From the IMG/VR virus record IMGVR_UViG_3300030118_000964, positions 826-22,440 of that record: a DNA stretch of 21,615 bases. The stretch is one strand, 5' to 3'. The translations under genes were made by a program, and so were the position numbers. The notes beneath the pieces were generated by a model. It had not been told where the DNA came from and ran no database searches. It saw only the letters and a program-made list of their open reading frames with translations. Source of the DNA: a virus. This document shows, piece after piece, positions 9,706-16,891 of this stretch (position 1 is the stretch's first letter; every line of letters starts with the position of its first letter).

Positions 9706-12658
9706 GCTGATAATTATTAGTTGTATAAACTCCTTCCCACGTCATGTTGTGTATTGTCGCTGGAGCTGGGTGTGTAGATTTAATAGTTAATGCTGCGTTT
9801 ATATTTCTTTCGTATATAGGAATTGTTCTTAAGGTATTATCATCAACTATTCCTCCGGTGTTTGCTACATATTGGTTTGCACTAGCTACTTCAAACACTT
9901 CTGTATAGTCAGTTCTACCAAGTCTTGTAAGTGTTGTTTCATATATACCTATTGGACCAAATCCAAACTTAACTCTATGAATAACTGTATTAGCTCTAGT
10001 ATCAGCTCTCCAGTTTTGACCGCTTTGAGTTAGGTAGTAGATAGTAGGAAGTTTAACTTCCATTGTGAATTGATAACCAATAAGAAATGTTTCTCCAGAC
10101 CAATTACCATCTAGTTCTAAATTACTTCCATTGATAGTAATCAGACCATATCTACCTAAGTTATTACCTGCATCTACATCGTAAGCTGCTAGTTGATTTG
10201 AACTTTCTAAGCCAGTCGGTTTAGCTTTTGTAGACTTACCTGTTGTAGCATTATAAGTCCAACCACTGGTTGACATTAAATGATCTAGATGTACTCTATT
10301 CTCTGCTAAAGCAAAGGTATTAGAGTCCATTTTGATTGCATATTTAAGTAGCTGATCTTTATTGTTATTTCTTACAACTACATATAAGTTGTCATCTTGC
10401 ATACAGTGGTACTGAATTGTTCCAGTCAATGTCCACTTAAACCAAGAAGCTAGTTTTCTTTCTTGTATTTGGTCAAAATATCTATAACCATATAAAGTAT
10501 TTGTACCTTCTTCACTAAAGAAAATAACAGAGTTTTCTCTAGAGTTAGATATAAGTTTTAGATCTTTTTCAAATAATCTAGAAACTACTGCACTCTGTTC
10601 TATTACTTGTGGTTCTCCCTCTCTCTGTACCTGTGCCATCTCAAAAAATCTTGAGAACTTACCAGCATTATCTAGGAAACCTAATGTAGTTCCAAGAGAA
10701 ATAGGGTTACTTGCAAAGTTAAAGTTGTAAGTAGAAAGAGCATTTATCTTAGCTGTAGTAGGACTGAATACATCACTATCTGTAGTCAACATAAACTGTT
10801 GATTTTTAGAAAATAAAACTAAACCTGTGTTAGTTTGTATGCCATCAAATAATATTGCTGGATATTCTGAACTAGCTGATATATCTATTGGATCACTAGC
10901 AATTAGCTGTATAGCTGACTTAGCAAAAAAGTTAGTAAAGTCTCCGGGACGAGACATAACTATATTTTCATCAGCAAGTATTGCAAACCTATTTCTAAAG
11001 AAAAGTAGTTTATTAATATTTTTCCCTATAAATGAAGGTTCAGGATTAGTTACGTCATCACCAACTAAAGCGTCATCCCATTGAGGAACGGCTGGTTGAG
11101 TAACACCACCAATACTATATGTAGATCCATCTAATTCAGTAAGTCTAAAATTACCATCAGCAGTTCTTATAAGAAGCACTGGCATCTTAGATCTTTTAAG
11201 TCTTATCTTTCTTCCGGGCTTAGCACATTCTTCCCATGTACCCTCACCATCTTTATCGTTATTACCAAAGAATTTGACATAGTGATTATCTTCTTCAGCA
11301 ACACTATTAATAACTTCGACTACCATTCCATGCTTGCACTGAGAAGGTAGATCTCCTACATCATTTACAGAGCCTGCGACTACATTTAATAATTCACCTA
11401 CTGGAGTTGAAGCATTAAATATAGCTGACCTTTTAATATGTAAACCTGTACCAATCTGACTTATATCAGAAGCACTAAAATTACCACTAGCTATTAACTC
11501 AGTTCTTATATCACCAAGAATACTCTCAGCAGTAATAGTAGTTTCAGTATCGAAAGGTGTAGGTTGAGGTCTAACTAACGCAAGGTTTGCTTGAACAACT
11601 GAAGTACTTATTTCATCTATGGTTATTTTGTAGTAACCATCTTTCATAAATACATAGAAATAGTCACCTTGCTGCCAACCTTCTCCACCATGAAGTAAAT
11701 CATGCGTGGTTGTATATCTAGCTTGATATGTAGTTGTTTGACTACTACCAGATCCTTCTGTATATGGTACGGATTGACCAGTTGTAGCTATGCGAAAATA
11801 TAAATTCTTTCTACCAGTCTGACTGCCTTGATTAGATGAGTTAAATATATTAACTGTATAACTGTAGTTAGTATCTGACTGGTTTCCATTAGCCAGAGTT
11901 CCACCAACAGCTCCTTCGTCAACAAGAGTGTCTCCAGTACTAACACTAAATATTCGTGTTCCTACATTAGGTGCAAACGCATCTCTACCATCACCAGCTT
12001 GTGTACCACATCTAGCATTATTAGCATCACCTCTAGTAGCATGTGTTCTCATACGAAATGAAGAATCACAGTAATTATTACTTGAGTTAACTAGAGCTAC
12101 ACTTATACGTGTTGCTGTTGTAACTGTTGTTGTATTGGTATTGTCAAAAACATTTAACGCATACTGTTTTGCGTAACTGATAGATTTCAATTCCAGAAAA
12201 ATTTCTTTCTGAAAATTTCCAAGAGGTTCAACCGTTGTATCCATCTCAGTCGTAATGGATCTGTTATTGATGTAGGTGAAATCATTAAGAGTTAATGTCT
12301 GTATATCCTCGTCACCTGTGTGAGTTAGATATGTGTTATTTCCAATAGCATTAACAACTGTTTTTTCTGCACCAGTTAAACAGTCCCACATTTTAATAAC
12401 ACCATTACGTGCTATCTGTCCTATATATTGTTCGCTCTCATCACGATAGTAATGAAACCATTTACCGTCTGCTGTTGAATTATTTGTTCCATCAGATAAA
12501 GATGCCACAAACTTTCCAGCAGGTCTTTTTAATAATCCTTGTGTAACGTCAGGTATAGCGTTCACTAAATCTTTCACCTGTCCGGGAATCTTTTGCTCGT
12601 CAGGTTGTTGTGAAATGCCAGCCGTTAACGCTGGAATAGTTTGTGTAATGTTTGCCAT
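9698..12658 (-). CDS. Tail tubular protein B, nozzle (T7 gp12-like)
   Basis: 986 residues, longer than T7 gp12 (794). The N-terminus MANITQTIPALTAGISQQPD is typical of the family ('...GVSQQPD...'). It is beta-rich with many Thr/Asn, as expected for the hexameric tail nozzle below the gp11 adaptor. Landmarks include 'LLFFRNRFAILADENIVMSRPGDFTNFF' around residues 555-580 and the C-terminal 'HNMTWEGVYTTNNYQRV'. Start and gp11 stop overlap by one base (TAATG at 12656-12660), so translation is probably coupled. The extra length appears to lie in the N-terminal half, in Ser/Thr/Asn-rich stretches near residues 190-320, and could be an added surface domain. Confidence 0.93.
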   Translation of the reverse strand: MANITQTIPALTAGISQQPDEQKIPGQVKDLVNAIPDVTQGLLKRPAGKFVASLSDGTNNSTADGKWFHYYRDESEQYIGQIARNGVIKMWDCLTGAEKTVVNAIGNNTYLTHTGDEDIQTLTLNDFTYINNRSITTEMDTTVEPLGNFQKEIFLELKSISYAKQYALNVFDNTNTTTVTTATRISVALVNSSNNYCDSSFRMRTHATRGDANNARCGTQAGDGRDAFAPNVGTRIFSVSTGDTLVDEGAVGGTLANGNQSDTNYSYTVNIFNSSNQGSQTGRKNLYFRIATTGQSVPYTEGSGSSQTTTYQARYTTTHDLLHGGEGWQQGDYFYVFMKDGYYKITIDEISTSVVQANLALVRPQPTPFDTETTITAESILGDIRTELIASGNFSASDISQIGTGLHIKRSAIFNASTPVGELLNVVAGSVNDVGDLPSQCKHGMVVEVINSVAEEDNHYVKFFGNNDKDGEGTWEECAKPGRKIRLKRSKMPVLLIRTADGNFRLTELDGSTYSIGGVTQPAVPQWDDALVGDDVTNPEPSFIGKNINKLLFFRNRFAILADENIVMSRPGDFTNFFAKSAIQLIASDPIDISASSEYPAILFDGIQTNTGLVLFSKNQQFMLTTDSDVFSPTTAKINALSTYNFNFASNPISLGTTLGFLDNAGKFSRFFEMAQVQREGEPQVIEQSAVVSRLFEKDLKLISNSRENSVIFFSEEGTNTLYGYRYFDQIQERKLASWFKWTLTGTIQYHCMQDDNLYVVVRNNNKDQLLKYAIKMDSNTFALAENRVHLDHLMSTSGWTYNATTGKSTKAKPTGLESSNQLAAYDVDAGNNLGRYGLITINGSNLELDGNWSGETFLIGYQFTMEVKLPTIYYLTQSGQNWRADTRANTVIHRVKFGFGPIGIYETTLTRLGRTDYTEVFEVASANQYVANTGGIVDDNTLRTIPIYERNINAALTIKSTHPAPATIHNMTWEGVYTTNNYQRV

Positions 12659-13275
12659 TATCTAATAAGTGCTTTGTAAGGTTGATAAGATCTGTAATTA
12701 CTTTGATGTGGAAATCCAAAGAATGTATGATCTCCCTGCTCACAGTCATACTCCAATGCAGCAGCTTTAGTCTGTTCTTCCTCTAGTTGTAGAAGCTTTA
12801 CTAAATCTGGATTAGAAACTAATTGTGTTGCTGCTCTTACTGATGCTCTAGCAATTATGTATCTCTGTATTGTCGGAGGTACATCTGTAAAAGCACGTAA
12901 GTAAGTTATGTCAAAATATAAGTCGCCTGTGAAAACATCAGTGTGTTCAACGTTGTCGTATAGCTTTCCATTTTTTCTTACTACATCTCTAGTTCTGTCA
13001 TACAATCCATCATGTACATCAAACCTTAAGTAGTCAGAAGGAATTAGGTAGTTACCATTTGCATCAGGAGATCTAAGTACATGATCTTCTTTATTAAAAT
13101 GCCAGCCTTCACCTTGTACATTTTTATTTGTTTCATCTAAAAGATTTTTTATAAAACCAATCTCTGGATTTTGTAATGCGTTACCTGTGAGAGATGTAAT
13201 CGGTGATTGACCAATGCTACCCAAGATAGAATTAACTGCGGATAGTTCGGTATCGGTTGCTATTTGAGTAGTCAT
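12658..13275 (-). CDS. Tail tubular protein A, adaptor (T7 gp11-like)
   Basis: 205 residues (T7 gp11 is 196). Diagnostic features are 'ELSAVNSILGSIGQSPI' at residues 10-26, 'NVQGEGWHFNKE' around 53-64, and 'YDRTRDVV', 'LYFDITYLRAFTDVPPTIQRYIIARASVRAA' toward the middle and end. In T7 twelve copies form the ring joining portal to nozzle. The ATG at 13275 lies only a few bases after the U-tract of the terminator behind the capsid gene, and no Shine-Dalgarno is present (the upstream sequence is all T/A). Expression therefore depends on read-through of that terminator and on leaderless-like or A/U-rich initiation. Confidence 0.93.
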   Translation of the reverse strand: MTTQIATDTELSAVNSILGSIGQSPITSLTGNALQNPEIGFIKNLLDETNKNVQGEGWHFNKEDHVLRSPDANGNYLIPSDYLRFDVHDGLYDRTRDVVRKNGKLYDNVEHTDVFTGDLYFDITYLRAFTDVPPTIQRYIIARASVRAATQLVSNPDLVKLLQLEEEQTKAAALEYDCEQGDHTFFGFPHQSNYRSYQPYKALIR

Positions 13276-13304
13276 AAATAAAAAAAGGGAGCCGAAGCTC
13301 CCGT
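13276..13304 (-). terminator. Rho-independent terminator after the capsid gene (T7 T-phi position)
   Basis: Stem GGGAGC/GCTCCC with a TTCG loop on the minus strand (13302-13287), followed by seven T residues (13286-13280). It lies between the capsid stop and the gp11-like start, exactly where T7 carries its late terminator, and would make capsid mRNA more abundant than tail mRNA. Confidence 0.93.
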
Positions 13305-13318
13305 ATAAAGAATAAAAA

Positions 13319-14464
13319 TTAACCGTTCTCTGGGTATGTTGTACCGAACGCTGAAGGTGCTGTTGCGCCTACATATAGTTCAACGGCTGCTGCTGGGTTT
13401 AGGAAATCTGCGCCCATAGCTAGTCTTCCAAGGATTACGTCACCTTGGTAAACAACTGATACATCACCAGAAGTTACCTGAACCTGTGGTCCGATAGCTT
13501 CTACTACACCTGCTGCTTCCTTCTGGAAAATTAATCCACAAGATTTAGCGAAGTCTGTGCTGTTACCGTAGTTGTTGTTTAGTCCTGTTACAGACTTTCT
13601 GCCGTCAGCTAAAGCTGTACCGACATGGTCTCCTAAGTTTGAAGGAGAAGTCTCACCTGTAGTTCCGCCATAAGCTACACCATGCTTAGCTAAGAATGGA
13701 ATGTTCATTGACTTGTAGATATGAATACCTGCAATTTCAATGATTCCATTACCTGACTGTAATGCTGAACCTTGAACGTCTCTATTGATAAGTCCGTTTG
13801 AACCAATGTCTTGGATCAAAGCGTAGTACTGACGAGGGTTAAGTACTGCACATCTTCCTGCTGAAGATACACCTTTCTCGTCTAGTGCTGCTGCTGCGTC
13901 ATAGAAAGCATTAACTAAGTTGCCTGCGTTGTAAGCATCAGAATCATTAGTTGTAGATCCAACTCTGATCTGTGTTCCACCGGGCTCCTTGAAGTTAGTC
14001 TTTGCTACAGGTGAAGCCTGTCTAGCACCTTTAGCAATAGCTCTGAAGATGAGTCTGTCATACTTCTCTGCTAATGCGTATCCAATCTTCTTGGAAATTT
14101 CTCCTCTCAACTCGAAGTGTGCGAGTGTTTCATCTAGCTCATACACGAAGGCTGAACTGATTAATAGGTCGTCGCAAGTTATTGTTTTTTCTGCAACTGG
14201 AGGTGCGCCATCACTGTTACCTAAGATACTGTTTCCGGGAGTATGGAACTCGGCTTGTGTGCGACCTGTGTAGATGAACTGCAATGATTTGCCGTTCTTT
14301 AAGGTACGCTTCATAACCAAATCACGAGCTATAGACTCGTGTTGGAAGCCTTTGAACATTTCTCCACTGAACAATTTTAAGTAAAGTTGGCGAGGGTCGG
14401 AACCACCATTCAACGCACCTTGACGGGTGAGTGATGATGTCATTCCTGAACTCTGTTGAGCCAT
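13319..14464 (-). CDS. Major capsid protein (T7 gp10-like)
   Basis: 381 residues (T7 gp10A is 345). It is an HK97-fold shell protein: the N-arm begins MAQQSSGMTSSLTRQG, followed by 'ALNGGSDPRQLYLKLFSGEMFKGFQ', 'GKSLQFIYTGRTQAEFHTPG' and the central 'YDRLIFRAIAKGAR' helix. The C-terminal half includes 'GRCAVLNPRQYYALIQDIGSNGLINRDVQG' spread over the P/A-domain region. It lies between a structured 184-nt leader and a strong terminator, which gives it its own high-output segment. Codons look more GC-balanced than in the neighbouring tail genes, as expected for a highly expressed gene. No strong Shine-Dalgarno precedes the ATG at 14464. No programmed frameshift giving a gp10B-like form was recognised. 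Confidence 0.95.
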   Translation of the reverse strand: MAQQSSGMTSSLTRQGALNGGSDPRQLYLKLFSGEMFKGFQHESIARDLVMKRTLKNGKSLQFIYTGRTQAEFHTPGNSILGNSDGAPPVAEKTITCDDLLISSAFVYELDETLAHFELRGEISKKIGYALAEKYDRLIFRAIAKGARQASPVAKTNFKEPGGTQIRVGSTTNDSDAYNAGNLVNAFYDAAAALDEKGVSSAGRCAVLNPRQYYALIQDIGSNGLINRDVQGSALQSGNGIIEIAGIHIYKSMNIPFLAKHGVAYGGTTGETSPSNLGDHVGTALADGRKSVTGLNNNYGNSTDFAKSCGLIFQKEAAGVVEAIGPQVQVTSGDVSVVYQGDVILGRLAMGADFLNPAAAVELYVGATAPSAFGTTYPENG

Positions 14465-14500
14465 GATTTATCTTAAAAAGTAAGGGTATTATGTATCGTC

Positions 14501-14513
14501 TTCTAGCCTAGAA
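14501..14513. promoter_or_regulatory. 13-bp perfect inverted repeat upstream of the capsid gene
   Basis: TTCTAG-C-CTAGAA, about 40 nt before the capsid ATG. It could be an operator-like site, a phage promoter element or an RNA hairpin too small to be stable. Low confidence as to role. Confidence 0.3.
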
Positions 14514-14519
14514 TGTTGT

Positions 14520-14554
14520 CAGTCTTAATTGGTCTAACGTGAGACTGGCACGTT
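14520..14554 (-). ncRNA. Predicted H-type RNA pseudoknot in the capsid leader
   Basis: On the minus-strand RNA, stem 1 is AACGTG/CACGTT (14554-14549 with 14541-14536). Its loop holds CAGTCT (14547-14542), which is perfectly complementary to AGACTG at 14525-14520. The two 6-bp stems stack with no linker between them, and loop 3 is 10 nt. This is the geometry of small pseudoknot riboswitches and of translational regulators. It does not match any riboswitch consensus I know. Confidence 0.45.
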
Positions 14555-14648
14555 TTGTGGTCTTTTCCCACCGTCGACGGCTAATGGTATCCTCCTCGGA
14601 GGGCAAAAGCCAAATGGAAAGAGAGTCCGACTCTGAGGTGCTCTCGTT

Positions 14649-15263
14649 CTACTTTGTAATAGTCACATTAAATGACATTGTTATTCTTAATTCATCATGT
14701 TGTTGTGATGAACGTGGTGCGAGATGATCTTGATCAGGTGTAAACATTATCAAGTCTCCTTCTCTTTGTTGAAAAGATTCAACACCGGCACTGAAACATT
14801 CAAAAAATGGATGTTTAATATATGTTCCAGTTCTATTTAATATTGAATAATAAGGTGTAAACCTATTAGTAAAAACAGCTGGCTTTGCATACTTAGGAAG
14901 TTGCAAATAATATATCCCACTAACTACATTGTTACCAAGTTCATTACCAATGTGGTTATGTGTATCTTGGTACATATCCCAAGCATATACATTCCACCAT
15001 GCAGTTAAGTCCCACTTTGCATCTGGGAATCCAAAGTATTGCATCCATTGAGTAACTGCACTGGTGATATCTTCTCCTAATTCTTTGGGCATGGTTAAAA
15101 TTCTTTCAAACCAGCAATGAGAATTAGTATTCCAGTCCCAACATTTCTCTGGGTGCTCTTTAAACTCTTTAGTTAATTTTGGTATATATATTTTTTTATA
15201 CTTTTCCGTCTTCTCTAAGTTCAGTCTTGAAATAGGTTGAGGGAAAAGGGTGAATAATTCCAT
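14649..15263 (-). CDS. 2OG-Fe(II) oxygenase-like protein
   Basis: 204 residues. The central and C-terminal parts follow the phage '2OG-FeII_Oxy_5'-type pattern: 'AWWNVYAWDMYQDTHNHIGNELGNNVVSGIYYLQLP' around residues 88-123, then 'EGDLIMFTPDQDHLAPRS' (168-185) and 'ELRITMSFNVTI' (191-202). Candidate iron ligands are H102 or H104 and the distal H180; R193 is the likely 2-oxoglutarate-binding arginine. Such enzymes hydroxylate proteins or small molecules using O2 and 2-oxoglutarate; the substrate is unknown. The gene lies alone between a terminator and the capsid leader, with its ATG 10 nt after the terminator U-tract and no Shine-Dalgarno, so it depends on read-through. The first strand ligand is written HNH rather than the classical HxD, so activity is probable but not certain. 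Confidence 0.7.
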   Translation of the reverse strand: MELFTLFPQPISRLNLEKTEKYKKIYIPKLTKEFKEHPEKCWDWNTNSHCWFERILTMPKELGEDITSAVTQWMQYFGFPDAKWDLTAWWNVYAWDMYQDTHNHIGNELGNNVVSGIYYLQLPKYAKPAVFTNRFTPYYSILNRTGTYIKHPFFECFSAGVESFQQREGDLIMFTPDQDHLAPRSSQQHDELRITMSFNVTITK

Positions 15264-15272
15264 AGTTTTTTT

Positions 15273-15302
15273 AAATAAAAAGAGCAGCCGTGTGACTGCT
15301 CT
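15273..15302 (-). terminator. Rho-independent terminator before the 2OG oxygenase gene
   Basis: Stem AGAGCAG/CTGCTCT (15302-15296 with 15287-15281) and an 8-nt loop TCACACGG, followed by TTTTATTT on the minus strand. It ends the RNR-portal-hli-psbA transcript. Its proximal arm begins 9 nt after the stop codon of the 16-residue peptide. Confidence 0.88.
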
Positions 15303-15311
15303 GTATTATTC

Positions 15312-15362
15312 CTATACAATTTTTGTATAAGAAATGCCACGATATACGAAAGTAACTTTCAT
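15312..15362 (-). CDS. 16-residue YRG peptide (DUF4278-like start)
   Basis: ATG at 15362, stop TAG at 15312-15314; sequence MKVTFVYRGISYTKIV. A good Shine-Dalgarno, GGAG, sits 6 nt upstream (15369-15372). The 'YRGxxY' core is the hallmark of DUF4278 proteins, small cyanobacterial and cyanophage proteins of unknown function. It directly follows the predicted glutamine riboswitch, matching the known arrangement of 'Downstream-peptide' RNAs, which precede very short ORFs in marine Synechococcus, Prochlorococcus and a phage. It is very short compared with usual DUF4278 members, so it may be a truncated relic or a true regulatory leader peptide. Confidence 0.65.
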   Translation of the reverse strand: MKVTFVYRGISYTKIV

Positions 15363-15368
15363 CGTTAT

Positions 15369-15433
15369 CTCCATATACCCAAGCCCCGTTCCATGCTTGA
15401 GTCTTCATGCGTCCCGTAAGGGATGAACGGACG
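15369..15433 (-). ncRNA. Glutamine-II riboswitch (Downstream-peptide RNA motif)
   Basis: The minus-strand RNA has P1 CCGUUC/GAACGG (15430-15425 with 15391-15386), a hairpin UCCC-UUAC-GGGA (15423-15412), a CAUG/CAUG helix (15409-15406 with 15395-15392), and a pseudoknot of up to 8 bp between ACUCAAGC (15402-15395) and GCUUGGGU (15384-15377). The conserved strings CGUUCAUCC, GGGACGCAUG and CAUGGAACGGGG match my memory of the Downstream-peptide family, shown to bind L-glutamine. The pseudoknot ends 4 nt before the GGAG that serves the YRG peptide, so control of translation initiation is likely. Identified from remembered consensus, not by a covariance search. Confidence 0.8.
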
Positions 15434-15494
15434 TAAGATCATGTGCTTTGGTTTTTGTATCCAGTGTCTAGAAACACCAGCAATGATAAAGCAA

Positions 15495-15608
15495 TTAGTT
15501 ATCAGTGTTATCGTCGTCAGAAAGTTCTTTATCAGTTTCTTTCTCTTCTTCTTTTTGAGGTGCATAGTAGGTGACGCTTGCTCTCATAGCATTTGATTGA
15601 TGGCTCAT
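15495..15608 (-). CDS. 37-residue acidic protein coupled to psbA
   Basis: Short ORF starting at an ATG that shares ATGA with the psbA stop (15605-15608), so ribosomes finishing D1 could re-initiate directly. The product starts [18 protein letters not shown] and ends in a very acidic, Asp/Glu-rich tail; there is no membrane span or recognised domain. An alternative overlapping frame (15365-15565) is longer, but it has no ribosome-binding site and its 3' half is the riboswitch, so the coupled ORF is preferred. Function unknown; a role near D1 expression is only suggested by position. Confidence 0.5.
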   Translation of the reverse strand: MSHQSNAMRASVTYYAPQKEEEKETDKELSDDDNTDN

Positions 15609-16684
15609 CCTATAGATGGTGCTGTTAGTGCAACTTGTGTTGACTCAGCAGAAGCCAAGTCAAGTGGGAAGTTGTGAGCATTACGCTCGTGCATTACCTC
15701 GAAACCAAGGTTAGCTCTGTTTACAACGTCAGCCCATGTAGGAACTACCTTTCCATTAGCATCAACAACTGATTGGTTAAAGTTGAAACCGTTAAGGTTG
15801 AATGCCATTGTGCAAACTCCCATAGCTGTTAGCCATATGCAAATAACCGGGAAAGCAGCAAGAAAGAAATGTAGAGAACGAGAATTATTGAAAGACGCAT
15901 ATTGAAATATCAATCTCCCAAAGTACCCGTGTGCAGCGACAATATTATATGTCTCTTCATCCTGCCCAAATTTATAGCCATAATTCTGCGAGACCTCCTC
16001 TGACGTTTCGGCAATAAGTGAGGAAGTAACAAGACTTCCGTGCATAGCAGAGAAAAGAGATCCACCGAATACCCCAGCAACACCAGCCATATGGAATGGG
16101 TGCATGAGTATATTATGTTCTGCTTGGAATACGAACATAAAGTTAAAAGTACCAGAGATACCAAGAGGCATACCATCACTAAAACTCCCCTGTCCGAAAG
16201 GGTAAACCAAGAACACTGCGAGAGCTGCGGATAGTGGTGCTGTGTATGCTACAAATATCCATGGTCTCATTCCTAGTCTGTATGAAAGTTCCCACTGTCT
16301 ACCAGCGTAGGCTGCAACACCTATCAGAAAATGGAAAACTATAAGTTGGTATGGTCCGCCGTTATATAGCCACTCGTCCAAAGTGCCAGCTTCCCATATA
16401 GGGTAAAAGTGCAATCCTATTGCGTTGGAGCTTGGAACTACTGCTCCAGAAATAATGTTGTTTCCGTACAACAACGAGCCTGATACTGGCTCACGTATGC
16501 CATCTATATCAACTGGTGGTGCAGCGATAAAGGCGAGTAAAAAACATGTAGCGGCTGTAAGTAAGCAAGGAATCATAAGCACACCGAACCATCCCACATA
16601 GAGACGGTTGTTGGTGCTTGTTACCCACTCGCAAAACTTCTGCCAATTATTACTGCTTTCTCTGGTTACTGAGATTGCAGCCAT
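15605..16684 (-). CDS. psbA: Photosystem II D1 protein
   Basis: Full-length D1 of 359 residues, in register with host numbering. Visible key residues: Y161 (TyrZ), H198 (P680 ligand), H215 and H272 (non-haem iron), S264 (QB site), and the Mn-cluster ligands D170, E189, H332, E333, D342 and A344. Five membrane helices are expected. The C-terminal extension after A344 ([15 protein letters not shown]) should be removed by the host CtpA protease. Residue 130 is Gln, as in low-light D1 forms. The region around 223-232 reads [12 protein letters not shown] where hosts usually have RETTExESQ, a phage-typical change in the degradation-linked stromal loop. The ATG directly follows the hli stop with no gap. 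It replaces photodamaged host D1 during infection. The sequence looks intact, without intron. Confidence 0.99.
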   Translation of the reverse strand: MAAISVTRESSNNWQKFCEWVTSTNNRLYVGWFGVLMIPCLLTAATCFLLAFIAAPPVDIDGIREPVSGSLLYGNNIISGAVVPSSNAIGLHFYPIWEAGTLDEWLYNGGPYQLIVFHFLIGVAAYAGRQWELSYRLGMRPWIFVAYTAPLSAALAVFLVYPFGQGSFSDGMPLGISGTFNFMFVFQAEHNILMHPFHMAGVAGVFGGSLFSAMHGSLVTSSLIAETSEEVSQNYGYKFGQDEETYNIVAAHGYFGRLIFQYASFNNSRSLHFFLAAFPVICIWLTAMGVCTMAFNLNGFNFNQSVVDANGKVVPTWADVVNRANLGFEVMHERNAHNFPLDLASAESTQVALTAPSIG

Positions 16685-16891
16685 TTAGAATACACCGGGG
16701 ATAATTTGACCGGTTGTTACGTAGGCACCTAGTGCTGCTACGAAGCCAAGCATTGCTGCCCAGCCGTTAAATCTTTCTGCTTCGGGTGTCATGATTGGAT
16801 GTGTATTGTGGTGTGTCATTTCAATAATTCTGACTGGTGGTTCGTAAGGGTATTCGTTATCGAATAATGTATCTAGATCTTTTGTTTTCAT
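16685..16891 (-). CDS. hli: High-light-inducible protein (phage type)
   Basis: 68 residues. The C-terminal part PEAERFNGWAAMLGFVAALGAYVTTGQIIPGVF (residues 37-68, one trans-thylakoid helix) is the Hli signature; chlorophyll-ligand E39 and N42 are present. The usual Arg of 'ExxNGR' is Trp44, a form common in the multicopy phage-associated Hli group of Prochlorococcus and its phages. A 35-residue hydrophilic N-terminal extension with His/Glu precedes it. Hli proteins bind chlorophyll and carotenoid and protect photosystem II and its newly made D1. The ATG overlaps the scaffold stop as TAATG, and psbA follows immediately, so Hli and D1 are made from one coupled message. Confidence 0.95.
   Translation of the reverse strand: MKTKDLDTLFDNEYPYEPPVRIIEMTHHNTHPIMTPEAERFNGWAAMLGFVAALGAYVTTGQIIPGVF

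Larger units (their letters stand above)
14465..14648 (-). other. Structured 184-nt leader between the 2OG oxygenase gene and the capsid gene
   Basis: No convincing ORF. In transcription order it shows an AGAGT/ACTCT hairpin (14617-14635 region), a CCTC/GAGG hairpin near 14590-14602 that contains a GAGGAGG Shine-Dalgarno-like run but no ATG within reach, a 10-bp palindrome CCGTCGACGG (14571-14580), an H-type pseudoknot (14520-14554) and a 13-bp inverted repeat (14501-14513). T7 places its strongest promoter and processing site here; I cannot identify a promoter by sequence. Confidence 0.5.

Noticed and set aside
14575-14602. GAGGAGG run in the capsid leader as a ribosome-binding site for a small gene
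   Set aside because: No ATG, GTG or TTG start follows at suitable distance; a GTG about 20 nt on opens only 22 codons.
15269-15406. 45-codon minus-strand ORF starting MKTQAWNGAW that reads through the terminator
   Set aside because: Overlaps the riboswitch and the better supported YRG peptide, and has no proper Shine-Dalgarno.
15407-15423. Plus-strand CCCGTAA resembling the end of the Syn5 RNA polymerase promoter
   Set aside because: Only about 8 of 15 positions agree, the direction is antisense to all genes, and the bases are explained by the riboswitch hairpin.
15365-15565. 66-codon [13 protein letters not shown]... on the minus strand
   Set aside because: No ribosome-binding site, overlaps the psbA-coupled small ORF in another frame, and its 3' half is the conserved riboswitch RNA, whose pairing explains the sequence.
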